A stretch of 16,026 nt of DNA from an uncultured Paracoccaceae bacterium. Its GTDB lineage: Bacteria; Pseudomonadota; Alphaproteobacteria; Rhodobacterales; Rhodobacteraceae. The stretch is from contig CALESR010000099.1 in the NCBI GenBank assembly GCA_937907485.1, positions 1 through 16,026 on the forward strand, given 5' to 3'. The position numbers were made by a program, and so were the translations under genes. The notes beneath the pieces are model-generated. The model was not told the DNA's origin. It worked only from the letters and a program-made list of their open reading frames with translations, and did no database searches. Positions 1 to 6,683 of the stretch are shown one piece after another. Each line of letters starts with the position of its first letter. The stretch's first letter is position 1.

Positions 1-25
1 CCGGCTGAAGATCCGCAAGATGTGA
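1..25 (+). CDS. Possible C-terminal tail of an upstream gene (partial)
   Basis: Reading from base 2 gives RLKIRKM followed by TGA at 23-25, then a short hairpin and the next gene. This would fit the last codons of a plus-strand gene that begins outside the window. Seven residues cannot identify a family, and an open frame this short could be chance. No function is proposed. Confidence 0.25.
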
Positions 26-31
26 GGCGGC

Positions 32-58
32 GCTCACCTTTGGGTTGACCGGGTGAGC
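32..58 (+). terminator. Weak hairpin after the upstream gene
   Basis: GCTCACC at 32-38 pairs perfectly with GGTGAGC at 52-58 across a 13-base loop, seven bases after the TGA at 23-25. There is no following T-tract, so intrinsic termination is doubtful. It may be an mRNA 3' end structure. Confidence 0.25.
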
Positions 59-105
59 CCTGCGTGCCAGTTTTGCGGCAGGTTCCTCAGTCAATAAGGT
101 TTGCC

Positions 106-525
106 ATGCGTCTGCTTTTTGCCCTCTCAACCGCCGCCACCCTGTTTTTCTCGCCGGTTCAAGCCCTTGACTGCTCGGACGGCACCTATATGGCCGATGC
201 TCAGGTGGTGCCTCCTGCCTCGTTGGGCCGGGTTCTGCGGGCGACCCAGTTCGCTTGGGACGGCGGCAACCGGCTGAGCCATGTGTGCAACCTGACCTCC
301 GGCACGGGCGAATTCGTCGCCTTCTGGCGGGTGTATTCGCGCGAGGTGAATCAGGAATTCAGCGGGATCTGCATCATGCTGACCGGCACCTCGGGGCAGG
401 ACATGTATTCCTGTGCCACCGCCGCCGCCGTCGAACGCGCCCGAAACAGCAGTGTGGGCGCGCGGGCGTTCCGGCTGCATTTCGACCGTTGGCAGCCCGG
501 TCTGCGCGCCAATATCACGCAATAG
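106..525 (+). CDS. Small secreted four-cysteine protein, unknown function
   Basis: I do not recognise the family. The 139-residue product starts with a clear Sec signal peptide (MRLLFALSTAATLFFSPVQA, likely cleaved after residue 20). The mature part of about 119 residues has four cysteines (Cys23, Cys61, Cys89, Cys103), consistent with two disulfides in the periplasm or outside the cell. The body looks like a compact beta-rich domain (VAFWRVYSRE, GICIMLTG) rather than an enzyme with an obvious motif. I chose ATG 106 because AAGG at 96-99 is well placed and the signal peptide begins there; an in-frame GTG at 64 would put a polar extension before the signal peptide. The gene converges on tgt, and the gap between them is filled by a palindromic repeat. 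That it is a real secreted protein is well supported; its role is unknown. Confidence 0.75.
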   Translation: MRLLFALSTAATLFFSPVQALDCSDGTYMADAQVVPPASLGRVLRATQFAWDGGNRLSHVCNLTSGTGEFVAFWRVYSREVNQEFSGICIMLTGTSGQDMYSCATAAAVERARNSSVGARAFRLHFDRWQPGLRANITQ

Positions 526-535
526 ACGGCGCACT

Positions 536-596
536 GTGTAGGGTGTGTGCTTGCACGCACCTTACCCGACGGTGCGTGCGAGCACGCACCCTACAC
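536..596. repeat. 61-bp palindromic intergenic repeat (REP-like)
   Basis: Two 26-bp arms, 536-561 and 571-596, are inverted copies with only two mismatches, both tolerated as G-U pairs in RNA, around a 9-base centre. Each arm carries a GTAGGGTG core and alternating GTGC/GCAC steps. It lies between convergent genes and fills nearly all of the 65-bp gap, overlapping the last codons of tgt. Size, symmetry and position match REP-type palindromic units, which often act as bidirectional terminators or 3' end stabilisers. There is one copy in this window, so multicopy status is inferred. Confidence 0.7.
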
Positions 597-1721
597 GGGC
601 TCGATATCCCCCTCGGCGCGCTGGGCGTGAAAACCGGCGACAAAGCTGTCCAGCCGCGTGCCCGCGATGGCGTCGCGCAGACCCTGCATCAGTTCCTGAT
701 AATAGTGCAGGTTGTGCCACGTCAGCAGCATCGAGCCGATGATCTCGTCGGCCTTGACGACATGGTGCAGATAGGCGCGCGAATACTGGCGGCAGGCCGG
801 ACAGGTGCAGTTCTGATCCAGCGGGCGCGGGTCATCCTTGTGCCGGGCGTTCTTCAGGTTGACCGCGCCGCGCCGCGTCCAGGCCTGCCCCGTGCGCCCT
901 GAGCGGGACGGCAGCACGCAATCCATCATGTCGATACCGCGCTGGACCGCGCCGACGATGTCGTCGGGCTTGCCCACGCCCATCAGATAGCGCGGCTTGT
1001 CCGCAGGCAGCATCCCCGGCGCGTAGTCGAGCACGCCGAACATCGCCTCCTGCCCCTCGCCCACCGCCAGTCCGCCGACCGCATAGCCGTCAAAACCGAT
1101 CTGCGTCAGCGCCTTGGCCGATTCCTCGCGCAGCTCCTGCGTCACCCCGCCCTGCTGGATGCCAAAGAGCGCGTGCCCCGGACGGTCGCCAAAGGCCTCG
1201 CGCGAGCGCATCGCCCAACGCATCGACAGCCGCATCGAGCGCGCAACCGTCGCATCATCGGCGGGCAGTGCGGGGCATTCGTCGAAACACATGACGATAT
1301 CCGAGCCCAGCAGGCGCTGGATCTCCATGCTGCGCTCGGGCGTCAGCAGGTGCTTGGAGCCGTCGATATGGCTGGAAAACCGCACCCCCTCCTCGGTCAG
1401 CTTGCGCAGGCCCGACAGCGACATCACCTGAAACCCGCCCGAATCAGTCAGGATCGGGCGTTCCCAGTTCATGAAGCGGTGCAGGCCGCCCAGACGGGCG
1501 ACCCGTTCGGCCGTGGGCCGCAGCATCAGGTGATAGGTATTGCCCAAGAGGATATCGGCCCCGGTCGCGCGTACGCTGTCGGGCATCATCGCCTTGACCG
1601 TGCCCGCCGTGCCCACCGGCATGAAGGCCGGGGTGCGGATCTCGCCGCGCGGGGTGTGGATCAGGCCGGTGCGGGCGGCACCGTCGGTGGCAAGCAGGGA
1701 AAAGGCAAAGCGCTGGGTCAT
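591..1721 (-). CDS. tgt: Queuine tRNA-ribosyltransferase (tRNA-guanine transglycosylase)
   Basis: This enzyme exchanges guanine 34 of tRNAs with GUN anticodons for preQ1, the committed insertion step of queuosine synthesis. The 376-residue length is normal for bacterial Tgt. Visible landmarks are the base-binding LTDSGGFQVMSL (Asp93), FDEC at 146-149, FGIQQGG at 186-192, and the nucleophile Asp267 in DMMDCVLPSRSGR; most relatives have PTR where this has PSR, a mild change. The zinc site is Cys305, Cys307, Cys310 with His336. ATG 1721 follows a run of seven Gs that serves as ribosome binding site, and the family N-terminus (TQRFAFSL) matches. It is divergent from the crotonase gene, with 63 bp between. 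The TAG stop at 591-593 lies inside the palindromic repeat. Identity is certain on motifs. Confidence 0.97.
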   Translation of the reverse strand: MTQRFAFSLLATDGAARTGLIHTPRGEIRTPAFMPVGTAGTVKAMMPDSVRATGADILLGNTYHLMLRPTAERVARLGGLHRFMNWERPILTDSGGFQVMSLSGLRKLTEEGVRFSSHIDGSKHLLTPERSMEIQRLLGSDIVMCFDECPALPADDATVARSMRLSMRWAMRSREAFGDRPGHALFGIQQGGVTQELREESAKALTQIGFDGYAVGGLAVGEGQEAMFGVLDYAPGMLPADKPRYLMGVGKPDDIVGAVQRGIDMMDCVLPSRSGRTGQAWTRRGAVNLKNARHKDDPRPLDQNCTCPACRQYSRAYLHHVVKADEIIGSMLLTWHNLHYYQELMQGLRDAIAGTRLDSFVAGFHAQRAEGDIEPV

Positions 1722-1748
1722 GCCCCCCCATATCGCGTCGCGCGGGTG

Positions 1749-1776
1749 CTTGCCAGTGCGGCGCGCGCACGGCAAG
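1749..1776 (+). promoter_or_regulatory. Leader hairpin touching the crotonase ribosome binding site
   Basis: CTTGCC at 1749-1754 and GTGC at 1756-1759 pair with GCAC at 1767-1770 and GGCAAG at 1771-1776, a ten-base-pair stem with one bulged A. The 3' arm ends inside the Shine-Dalgarno AAGGTGG (1774-1780) of the gene starting at 1785. The fold could reduce initiation. Regulation is inferred; the pairing is seen. Confidence 0.35.
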
Positions 1777-1784
1777 GTGGTGCG

Positions 1785-2558
1785 ATGACCAGTGACCTGT
1801 TGACCCAGCACCGCACCGAGGGTGTCCTGACCCTGACCCTCGGCAATGGCCGCGCGCACCCGCTGTCGCGCGCGATGATCGCCGCCCTGCACGGTGCCCT
1901 GCGTGCCGCCGCCGATGACTCTGAGACGCGGGTGATTGTGGTCCACGGCCCCGGCAGCATCTTTTGCGCCGGGCATGACCTGAAGGAAATCGCCGCCCAT
2001 CGCGCCGATGCCGATCAGGGGCTGGCCTATCTGACGGACCTGTTCGAGGCTTGCTCGGCCCTGATGCAGGATATCGCCCTGTCCCCGCGCCCGACCATCG
2101 CCATGGTCGAGGGCATCGCCACCGCCGCCGGGCTGCAACTGGTGGCGGCCTGCGATCTGGCCTTTGCCAGTGAAACCGCGCGGGTCTGCCTGCCCGGTGT
2201 GCGCAATGGCGGGTTTTGCACGACGCCCGCCGTCGCGGTGTCGCGCAGTCTGGGGCGCAAGCATCTGATGGAACTGCTGCTGTCGGGCGAGGATCGCGGA
2301 GCGGTCTGGGCGCTGAACGCGGGGCTGTTCAACGCGGTGCTGCCGCCGGACCAGTTGGCCGCGCATGTGCAGGGCTTTGCCCGCACGCTGGCCACGCGCA
2401 ACCCCGGCCCGATTGGCGCCGGCAAGCTGGCTGTCGCCGCGCATCTGCAATCGCCGCTGGACATCGCCTATGCGCAAGCGACGCGGGTGATGATCGACAG
2501 TTTCATGGACGAGGGCCGCCGTGCCGCCGAGGCCCGGCAGCCTTTTGCAAAGGGCTGA
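1785..2558 (+). CDS. Enoyl-CoA hydratase/isomerase family protein, ECHDC3-like
   Basis: A 257-residue crotonase-fold protein. The oxyanion-hole segments are present: FCAGHDLKEI (residues 60-69) and GIATAAGLQLVAACDL (110-125). The order of motifs HPLSRAMI, AGHDLKE, DLFEACSALM, LPGVRNGGFCTTPAVAVSR and MELLLSGE closely follows the ECHDC3 subgroup. In rat mitochondrial hydratase two glutamates activate water: the first (144) is replaced here by Gly138 in LPGVRNG, while the second appears kept as Glu163 in LMELLLSG. Ordinary hydration of 2-enoyl-CoA is therefore doubtful; another acyl-CoA reaction is possible. ATG 1785 has AAGGTGG five bases upstream. It stands apart from any beta-oxidation cluster and is followed by the Fe-S pair. 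Superfamily is certain, substrate unknown. Confidence 0.9.
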   Translation: MTSDLLTQHRTEGVLTLTLGNGRAHPLSRAMIAALHGALRAAADDSETRVIVVHGPGSIFCAGHDLKEIAAHRADADQGLAYLTDLFEACSALMQDIALSPRPTIAMVEGIATAAGLQLVAACDLAFASETARVCLPGVRNGGFCTTPAVAVSRSLGRKHLMELLLSGEDRGAVWALNAGLFNAVLPPDQLAAHVQGFARTLATRNPGPIGAGKLAVAAHLQSPLDIAYAQATRVMIDSFMDEGRRAAEARQPFAKG

Positions 2559-2565
2559 GCCCCCC

Positions 2566-2593
2566 TTTACCTGCGGGTGCAGAAGCCTATATC
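2566..2593 (+). promoter_or_regulatory. Candidate sigma-70-type promoter for the Fe-S gene pair
   Basis: TTTACC at 2566-2571 and TATATC at 2588-2593 are separated by 16 bases, putting a start near 2600 and leaving a leader of about 25 bases before the ATG at 2625. Both boxes deviate from consensus. Support comes from the position in the 66-bp gap after the crotonase gene. Confidence 0.4.
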
Positions 2594-2624
2594 TTCTGTC
2601 AGGAAAACGACCCAGCGGAAGATC

Positions 2625-2993
2625 ATGGACGCCTCGCATCACACCACGCCGCCCGAGGGCACGCCCCTGATCGCCCCGTCGACGGTCGATCACCCGCTGT
2701 ATGACAGTGTGGTCGAGGCCTGCCGCACCATTTTTGATCCGGAAATTCCGGTCAATATCTATGACCTCGGGCTGATCTATACGATCTCCATCGACGCCGA
2801 GAATCAGGTCGCCATCACCATGACGCTGACGGCGCCGGGGTGCCCGGTGGCCGGTGAAATGCCGGGCTGGGTGTCGGATGCGGTCAATTCGGTCGCCGGG
2901 GTCAAGGAGGTTGACGTCTCGATGACCTTCGATCCGCAATGGGGCATGGAGATGATGTCCGACGAGGCCCGCCTCGAACTGGGGTTCATGTGA
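2625..2993 (+). CDS. sufT: SufT-like Fe-S assembly factor (DUF59/MIP18 family)
   Basis: A 122-residue MIP18/DUF59 domain protein, the family that in bacteria helps mature Fe-S proteins alongside the SUF machinery. Diagnostic segments are FDPEIPVNIYDLGLIY (37-52), the loop MTLTAPGCPVAGEMP (66-80) holding the conserved Cys73, and the C-terminal FDPQWGMEMMSDEARLELGF. The first 20 or so residues are polar and proline-rich, as in alphaproteobacterial SufT. ATG 2625 is preceded by CGGAAG at 2616-2621; an in-frame GTG at 2577 lies too close to the predicted promoter. The TGA at 2991-2993 is followed within eight bases by the next gene, so the two are surely cotranscribed and probably translationally coupled. 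The phenylacetate-pathway protein PaaD shares this fold, but no paa genes are near. Confidence 0.92.
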   Translation: MDASHHTTPPEGTPLIAPSTVDHPLYDSVVEACRTIFDPEIPVNIYDLGLIYTISIDAENQVAITMTLTAPGCPVAGEMPGWVSDAVNSVAGVKEVDVSMTFDPQWGMEMMSDEARLELGFM

Positions 2994-2998
2994 CCTTC

Positions 2999-3391
2999 AT
3001 GTTTGGCATTCCCGGCAAATCCCCCGTCACGCTGACCCCCGCTGCCGAGCGCCATATCGCGCGGCTGATGGTCAAGGGCGGCACCCTTGGCCTGCGCATC
3101 GGTGTCAAGAAGGGCGGCTGTGCGGGGATGGAATATACGATGGACTTCGCCACCGAGGTCGCCCCGCATGAAGAGGTGGTGACCCAAGGCGAAGCGCGGA
3201 TCATCATTGCGCCAATGGCGCAGATGTTCCTGTTCGGCACCGAGATCGACTATGAGGTCGGCCTGCTGGAATCGGGCTTCAAGTTCCGCAATCCGAACGT
3301 GTCCGAGGCCTGCGGCTGCGGCGAAAGCGTCAAGTTCGATGATGTCGAGACGCTGAAGGCGAGGATGGACTCGGCCCGCGCGGCCGAGTGA
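2999..3391 (+). CDS. A-type Fe-S cluster carrier (HesB/IscA/SufA family)
   Basis: A 130-residue A-type carrier that holds a transient Fe-S cluster and passes it to target proteins. The three cluster-ligand cysteines are present: Cys41 in GGCAGMEY, and Cys105 and Cys107 in ACGCGES near the C-terminus. FRNPNVSEACGCGES is the family signature. I chose ATG 2999 because relatives start MFGIPGK. A GTG at 2990 overlaps the sufT stop and is better spaced from GGGG at 2981-2984, so the protein may be three residues longer. It directly follows sufT, which fits the usual pairing at the end of suf gene clusters, although sufBCDS are not in view. It is convergent with the GFA gene. SufA, IscA and ErpA cannot be separated confidently, so no symbol is given. 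Confidence 0.92.
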   Translation: MFGIPGKSPVTLTPAAERHIARLMVKGGTLGLRIGVKKGGCAGMEYTMDFATEVAPHEEVVTQGEARIIIAPMAQMFLFGTEIDYEVGLLESGFKFRNPNVSEACGCGESVKFDDVETLKARMDSARAAE

Positions 3392-3420
3392 GGGCGACCT
3401 TCGGGTGAGCGCAGGCTCAC
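3369..3420. terminator. Two hairpins between convergent genes
   Basis: ACTCGGCC at 3369-3376 and GGCCGAGT at 3382-3389 form an 8-bp stem with a 5-base loop over the end of the Fe-S carrier gene. GTGAGC at 3405-3410 and GCTCAC at 3415-3420 form a second stem that covers the TGA of the opposite GFA gene. Neither has a T-tract, so Rho-independent termination is uncertain; 3' end protection is equally possible. Confidence 0.35.
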
Positions 3421-3806
3421 TTGCGCGGCAAATCGTCTGACAGGTGAACCCAGGACAGCCTCTCGGCCGAATGGTAATGCGCCTTTGGCTGAACCGCCGC
3501 GGGGTCATCCAGCAATGCAGCGTAGAAATGCGTCTCGCCCGGCCAGCGCTGCGAGCGAAAGAACATTGGCGAGCCACAGGTGCCGCAAAAGCCTCGGGTG
3601 ACGCCCGGACTGCTGGAAAAGTGGACCGGCGGAGTGCCGATAAAGCGCCAGGTGCCGTCGTCTTGCCCGATCCAGGTGGTAAAGGGCGAGGCCGTGGCCC
3701 GCCGACAGCTTTGGCAATGGCAATGGCCGACCCATTTTGGCGCGCCGCTCAACTCGAATCCACAGGCGCCGCACAGACAGCGCCCTTTCAGCGTCTCAGC
3801 ATTCAT
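3417..3806 (-). CDS. GFA/CENP-V domain zinc-binding protein
   Basis: A 129-residue protein of the family named after glutathione-dependent formaldehyde-activating enzyme. The fold binds two zinc ions through cysteines, all seen here: Cys10, Cys12 and Cys15 (CLCGAC), Cys29, Cys31 and Cys34 (CHCQSC), and Cys74 and Cys77 (FCGTCGSPMF). Most members are not proven formaldehyde enzymes, and no formaldehyde dehydrogenase gene is near, so the enzymatic label should not be taken literally; glutathione or thiol-adduct binding is a possibility. The start at 3806 has GGGGGA five bases upstream. It lies 18 bp after glnE on the same strand, so it is probably the last gene of that transcript. Family certain, function unknown. 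Confidence 0.9.
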   Translation of the reverse strand: MNAETLKGRCLCGACGFELSGAPKWVGHCHCQSCRRATASPFTTWIGQDDGTWRFIGTPPVHFSSSPGVTRGFCGTCGSPMFFRSQRWPGETHFYAALLDDPAAVQPKAHYHSAERLSWVHLSDDLPRK

Positions 3807-3824
3807 CGCGTCCCCCCTGTCCGT

Positions 3825-6605
3825 TCAGGCCTCCAAAACCCGCCTGATGATCCCCTCGGCCACCGCGCTCGCCTCGGACAGCCGTTCGACCAGCGCCTCG
3901 ACACTGTCCATCCCGGTTTCGCGCAGCAAGAACCGCCGCGCGCCCTCGCCCAGTTCGGCCGGGTCGGTCACCCGGTCGCCCAACTGGCGCAGGCAGCACT
4001 GCACCCGCCAGAGCAGCCGATAGGCCGCCAGCAGCGCGGTTTCCTCGTCGCCCGTCAGCCGCCCGGCCCGGCGCCCGGCGCTGATCTGCGCCTCGACCCG
4101 CCGCACACCCGAGCCCGCCTGCAGCGCCATCATCTGCGCCAGCAGTTCGATATCCTGCAACCGCCCGGCGCCGTCCTTGGCATCGAGTGCGCCCTGCCCC
4201 GGCTTGGCGGCACGCAAGCGGGCGCGCATCTCGGCCACATCCTGCGCGACCTTTTCACCCGTCGCCTTTTCGGCCAGCAGTGTCACGCGGCAGTCCTCGA
4301 CCTCGGCGCCGAGTTCGGGCACCCCGGCAACCACGCGGGCGCGGGTCAGCGCCAGATGCTCCCAGGTCCAGGCCTCGTCGCGCTGATAGGTGCGAAAGGC
4401 CTCGATCGCGGTCGCCACCGGCCCCTGCCGCCCAGAGGGGCGCAGCCGCATGTCCACCTCGTAAAGCCGCCCCTGCGCCATCGGCGCCGACAGCGCCGTC
4501 ACCAGCGCCTGCGTCAGCCGGGCGTAATAGGGCCGCGAGGCCAGCGGGCGCGGGCCAGTCGAGGACTCCTGCCCCGCCGGGTCATAGATGACGATCAGGT
4601 CGAGGTCGGAGGCCGCATTGAGCCGCCCAGCGCCCAGACTGCCCATGCCCAGCACCACCGCGCCGTGCCCCGGAGCCGGGCCATGCTTGCGCGCGAAATC
4701 AGCGGCGACATGCGGCCAGACCCCGGCCACCACGGCATCGGCCAGTTGCGCGAATTGCGTCGCCGCCTCGAACGCGTCGATCAGCCCGCGCAGATGGTGC
4801 ACACCGACGCGGAAATGCCATTCCTTCAACCAGATACGCGCGCCATCGAGCCGCCGCTCGTAATCGCCCAGCGCGTCGAGCCGCGCCGCCAGATCGGCCT
4901 TCAGCGCCGCCGCGCCCGGCCACGGGGCAAAAAACCCGCCGCCGATCACCGCGTCGAACACGCCCGCGTTGCGCGCCAGATACTGCCCCAGCACCGGCGC
5001 GGTCGTCAGGATGTCGACCAGCAACTCGATCAGCGTCGGATTGGCCTCGAAGAGCGAAAACAGTTGCACCCCGGCGGGCAACCCAGCCAGAAACTTGTCA
5101 AAGCCCAGCACCGCCGCATCCGGCTGCGGCACCGCCAAAAGCCGGGTCAGCAATTCGGGCTGCAACCGGGTGAAAATCTCTTGCGCGCGGGCCGAGCGCA
5201 GGGCCGGATAGGCCCGCCAGCCACTGACAACCCCTTGTTGTTGCTCGCTGAGTTCGGGTGCCTCGGCACGCGTCGCCTCGCCGGGTTGAAAGAAGTCCTC
5301 GGTCAGCGCGCCGACCGCCAGCAGCCGCTCACGCAGCCGGGCGCAAAACCGCGCGGTGTCACCCTCGCCCTGAAAGCGCGCCAGCCGGTCCCAGCCCTCG
5401 GGCGTCTGCGGCAGGATCTGGGTCTGCGCGTCGTTCACCATCTGCAAACGGTGCTCGATCTCGCGGTGCTCGCGGTAGTGCAGCGTCAGCGCCTCGGCCA
5501 CCCCCTCGGGCACCCAGCCCTTGCCGGCCAGCGCCGCCAGCCCGCCGACCGTGTCGCGCTGGCGCAGGCCGGGGTCGCGCCCGCCGGCGATCAACTGACG
5601 GGTCTGGGTGAAGAACTCGATCTCGCGAATTCCGCCCTGCCCCAGTTTCAGGTTGTGCCCTTCGATCGACAGCGCGCCGCCCAGCCGCTTGTGCTCGCGG
5701 ATGCGGCGGATCATGTCATGCGCGTCGCGGATGGCGGCAAAATCCAGATGCCGCCGCCAGACGAAGGGGCGCAGCGTGGCGATAAAGCGCTCACCCGCCG
5801 CCAGATCGCCCGCGCAGGGCCGCGCCTTGATCCAGGCGGCACGCTCCCAAGTGCGACCAAGGCTTTCGTAATAGCGCTCGGCCGCCTCCATCGAGATGCA
5901 GACCGGCGTGACACTGGCATCCGGGCGCAGCCGCAGATCGGTGCGAAAGACATAACCCTCGCCGGTGCGGTCATTGAGCATCGCCGCCGCCTTGCGGGTG
6001 GCGCGGATAAAGGCGGCCCGGGCCTCGCCCGCATCGGCACCGTCGAACCGCTCCTGATCGAACAGGCAGATCAGGTCAATGTCCGAGGAATAGTTCAATT
6101 CGAAGGCGCCCATCTTGCCCATGGCAAAGGCGACCATCCCGGCACCCGCCTCCTCGTCGCCGGGCACCGCGCCGGGGATCTTGCCGCGGCGGATTTCCTC
6201 GGCCAGATGGCAGGCCAGCGCCCGCTGCACCCCCAGATCGGCCAGCCGGGTCAGGGCGTCGGTCACTTCGTCCAGCCGCCAGACCCCGCCCAGATCGGCC
6301 AGCGCCGCCAACAGGGCCACCCGCCGCTTGGCCCGCCGCAAGGCCGAGCCGGTCTCGACCACGCCCATCGGCCCCAGCGTCAGAACCCCCTCCAGCGCCA
6401 ACTCTGGCGCCCCCGCCAGCGCTTCGCGCAGCCAGGTTTCCTCGGCCTCCATCAAGGACTTCAGGAATGGACTGCAGCCCGCCGCACCAGCCAGAAGCCC
6501 GCGCAGTTCGGGCGCCAGATCGGCATAGCGCTGCGTGGCATCGGCCCCGGCCTCGGCATCATGGGCGAGCGGTGAGCGGGTGAGTCGGCGGGCAAATTCC
6601 ATCAT
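3825..6605 (-). CDS. glnE: Bifunctional glutamine synthetase adenylyltransferase/deadenylase
   Basis: GlnE adds AMP to, and removes it from, a tyrosine of glutamine synthetase subunits, tuning nitrogen assimilation in response to PII and glutamine. The 926 residues are close to the 946 of the E. coli enzyme. Two nucleotidyltransferase domains are visible. The N-terminal adenylyl-removing domain has AMGKMGAFELNYSSDIDLI (about 161-179) with its Asp-x-Asp pair. The C-terminal adenylylating domain has LGMGSLGAGRLNAASDLDLI near residues 655-675. Each is followed by helical PII-uridylyltransferase-like segments (RIREHKR; GRLQDIELLAQMMALQ). Two tandem ATGs at 6603-6605 and 6600-6602 could both start it, differing by one residue. 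It lies 78 bp after the methyltransferase gene and 18 bp before the GFA gene. No PII or glnA gene is in the window. Confidence 0.96.
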   Translation of the reverse strand: MMEFARRLTRSPLAHDAEAGADATQRYADLAPELRGLLAGAAGCSPFLKSLMEAEETWLREALAGAPELALEGVLTLGPMGVVETGSALRRAKRRVALLAALADLGGVWRLDEVTDALTRLADLGVQRALACHLAEEIRRGKIPGAVPGDEEAGAGMVAFAMGKMGAFELNYSSDIDLICLFDQERFDGADAGEARAAFIRATRKAAAMLNDRTGEGYVFRTDLRLRPDASVTPVCISMEAAERYYESLGRTWERAAWIKARPCAGDLAAGERFIATLRPFVWRRHLDFAAIRDAHDMIRRIREHKRLGGALSIEGHNLKLGQGGIREIEFFTQTRQLIAGGRDPGLRQRDTVGGLAALAGKGWVPEGVAEALTLHYREHREIEHRLQMVNDAQTQILPQTPEGWDRLARFQGEGDTARFCARLRERLLAVGALTEDFFQPGEATRAEAPELSEQQQGVVSGWRAYPALRSARAQEIFTRLQPELLTRLLAVPQPDAAVLGFDKFLAGLPAGVQLFSLFEANPTLIELLVDILTTAPVLGQYLARNAGVFDAVIGGGFFAPWPGAAALKADLAARLDALGDYERRLDGARIWLKEWHFRVGVHHLRGLIDAFEAATQFAQLADAVVAGVWPHVAADFARKHGPAPGHGAVVLGMGSLGAGRLNAASDLDLIVIYDPAGQESSTGPRPLASRPYYARLTQALVTALSAPMAQGRLYEVDMRLRPSGRQGPVATAIEAFRTYQRDEAWTWEHLALTRARVVAGVPELGAEVEDCRVTLLAEKATGEKVAQDVAEMRARLRAAKPGQGALDAKDGAGRLQDIELLAQMMALQAGSGVRRVEAQISAGRRAGRLTGDEETALLAAYRLLWRVQCCLRQLGDRVTDPAELGEGARRFLLRETGMDSVEALVERLSEASAVAEGIIRRVLEA

Positions 6606-6683
6606 GCGCCAATTGTCACTGCCCCCGCGCCAAGGTCAACGCGCCGACCCTTCATCTTGGCGCAAAACCTCACCTTGCGATGG

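Noticed and set aside
1722..2939. Minus-strand frame continuing upstream of tgt
   Set aside because: Antisense of the crotonase and sufT genes. Tgt has a proper start at 1721 with a ribosome binding site.
2804..3577. Minus-strand open frame of 257 codons
   Set aside because: Shadow of sufT and the A-type carrier gene, whose family signatures are unmistakable on the plus strand.
3444..6575. Plus-strand open frame of over 1000 codons
   Set aside because: Antisense of glnE and the GFA gene. The product is Arg/Gln/Pro-rich with no family features, as expected from GC-rich reverse-strand reading.
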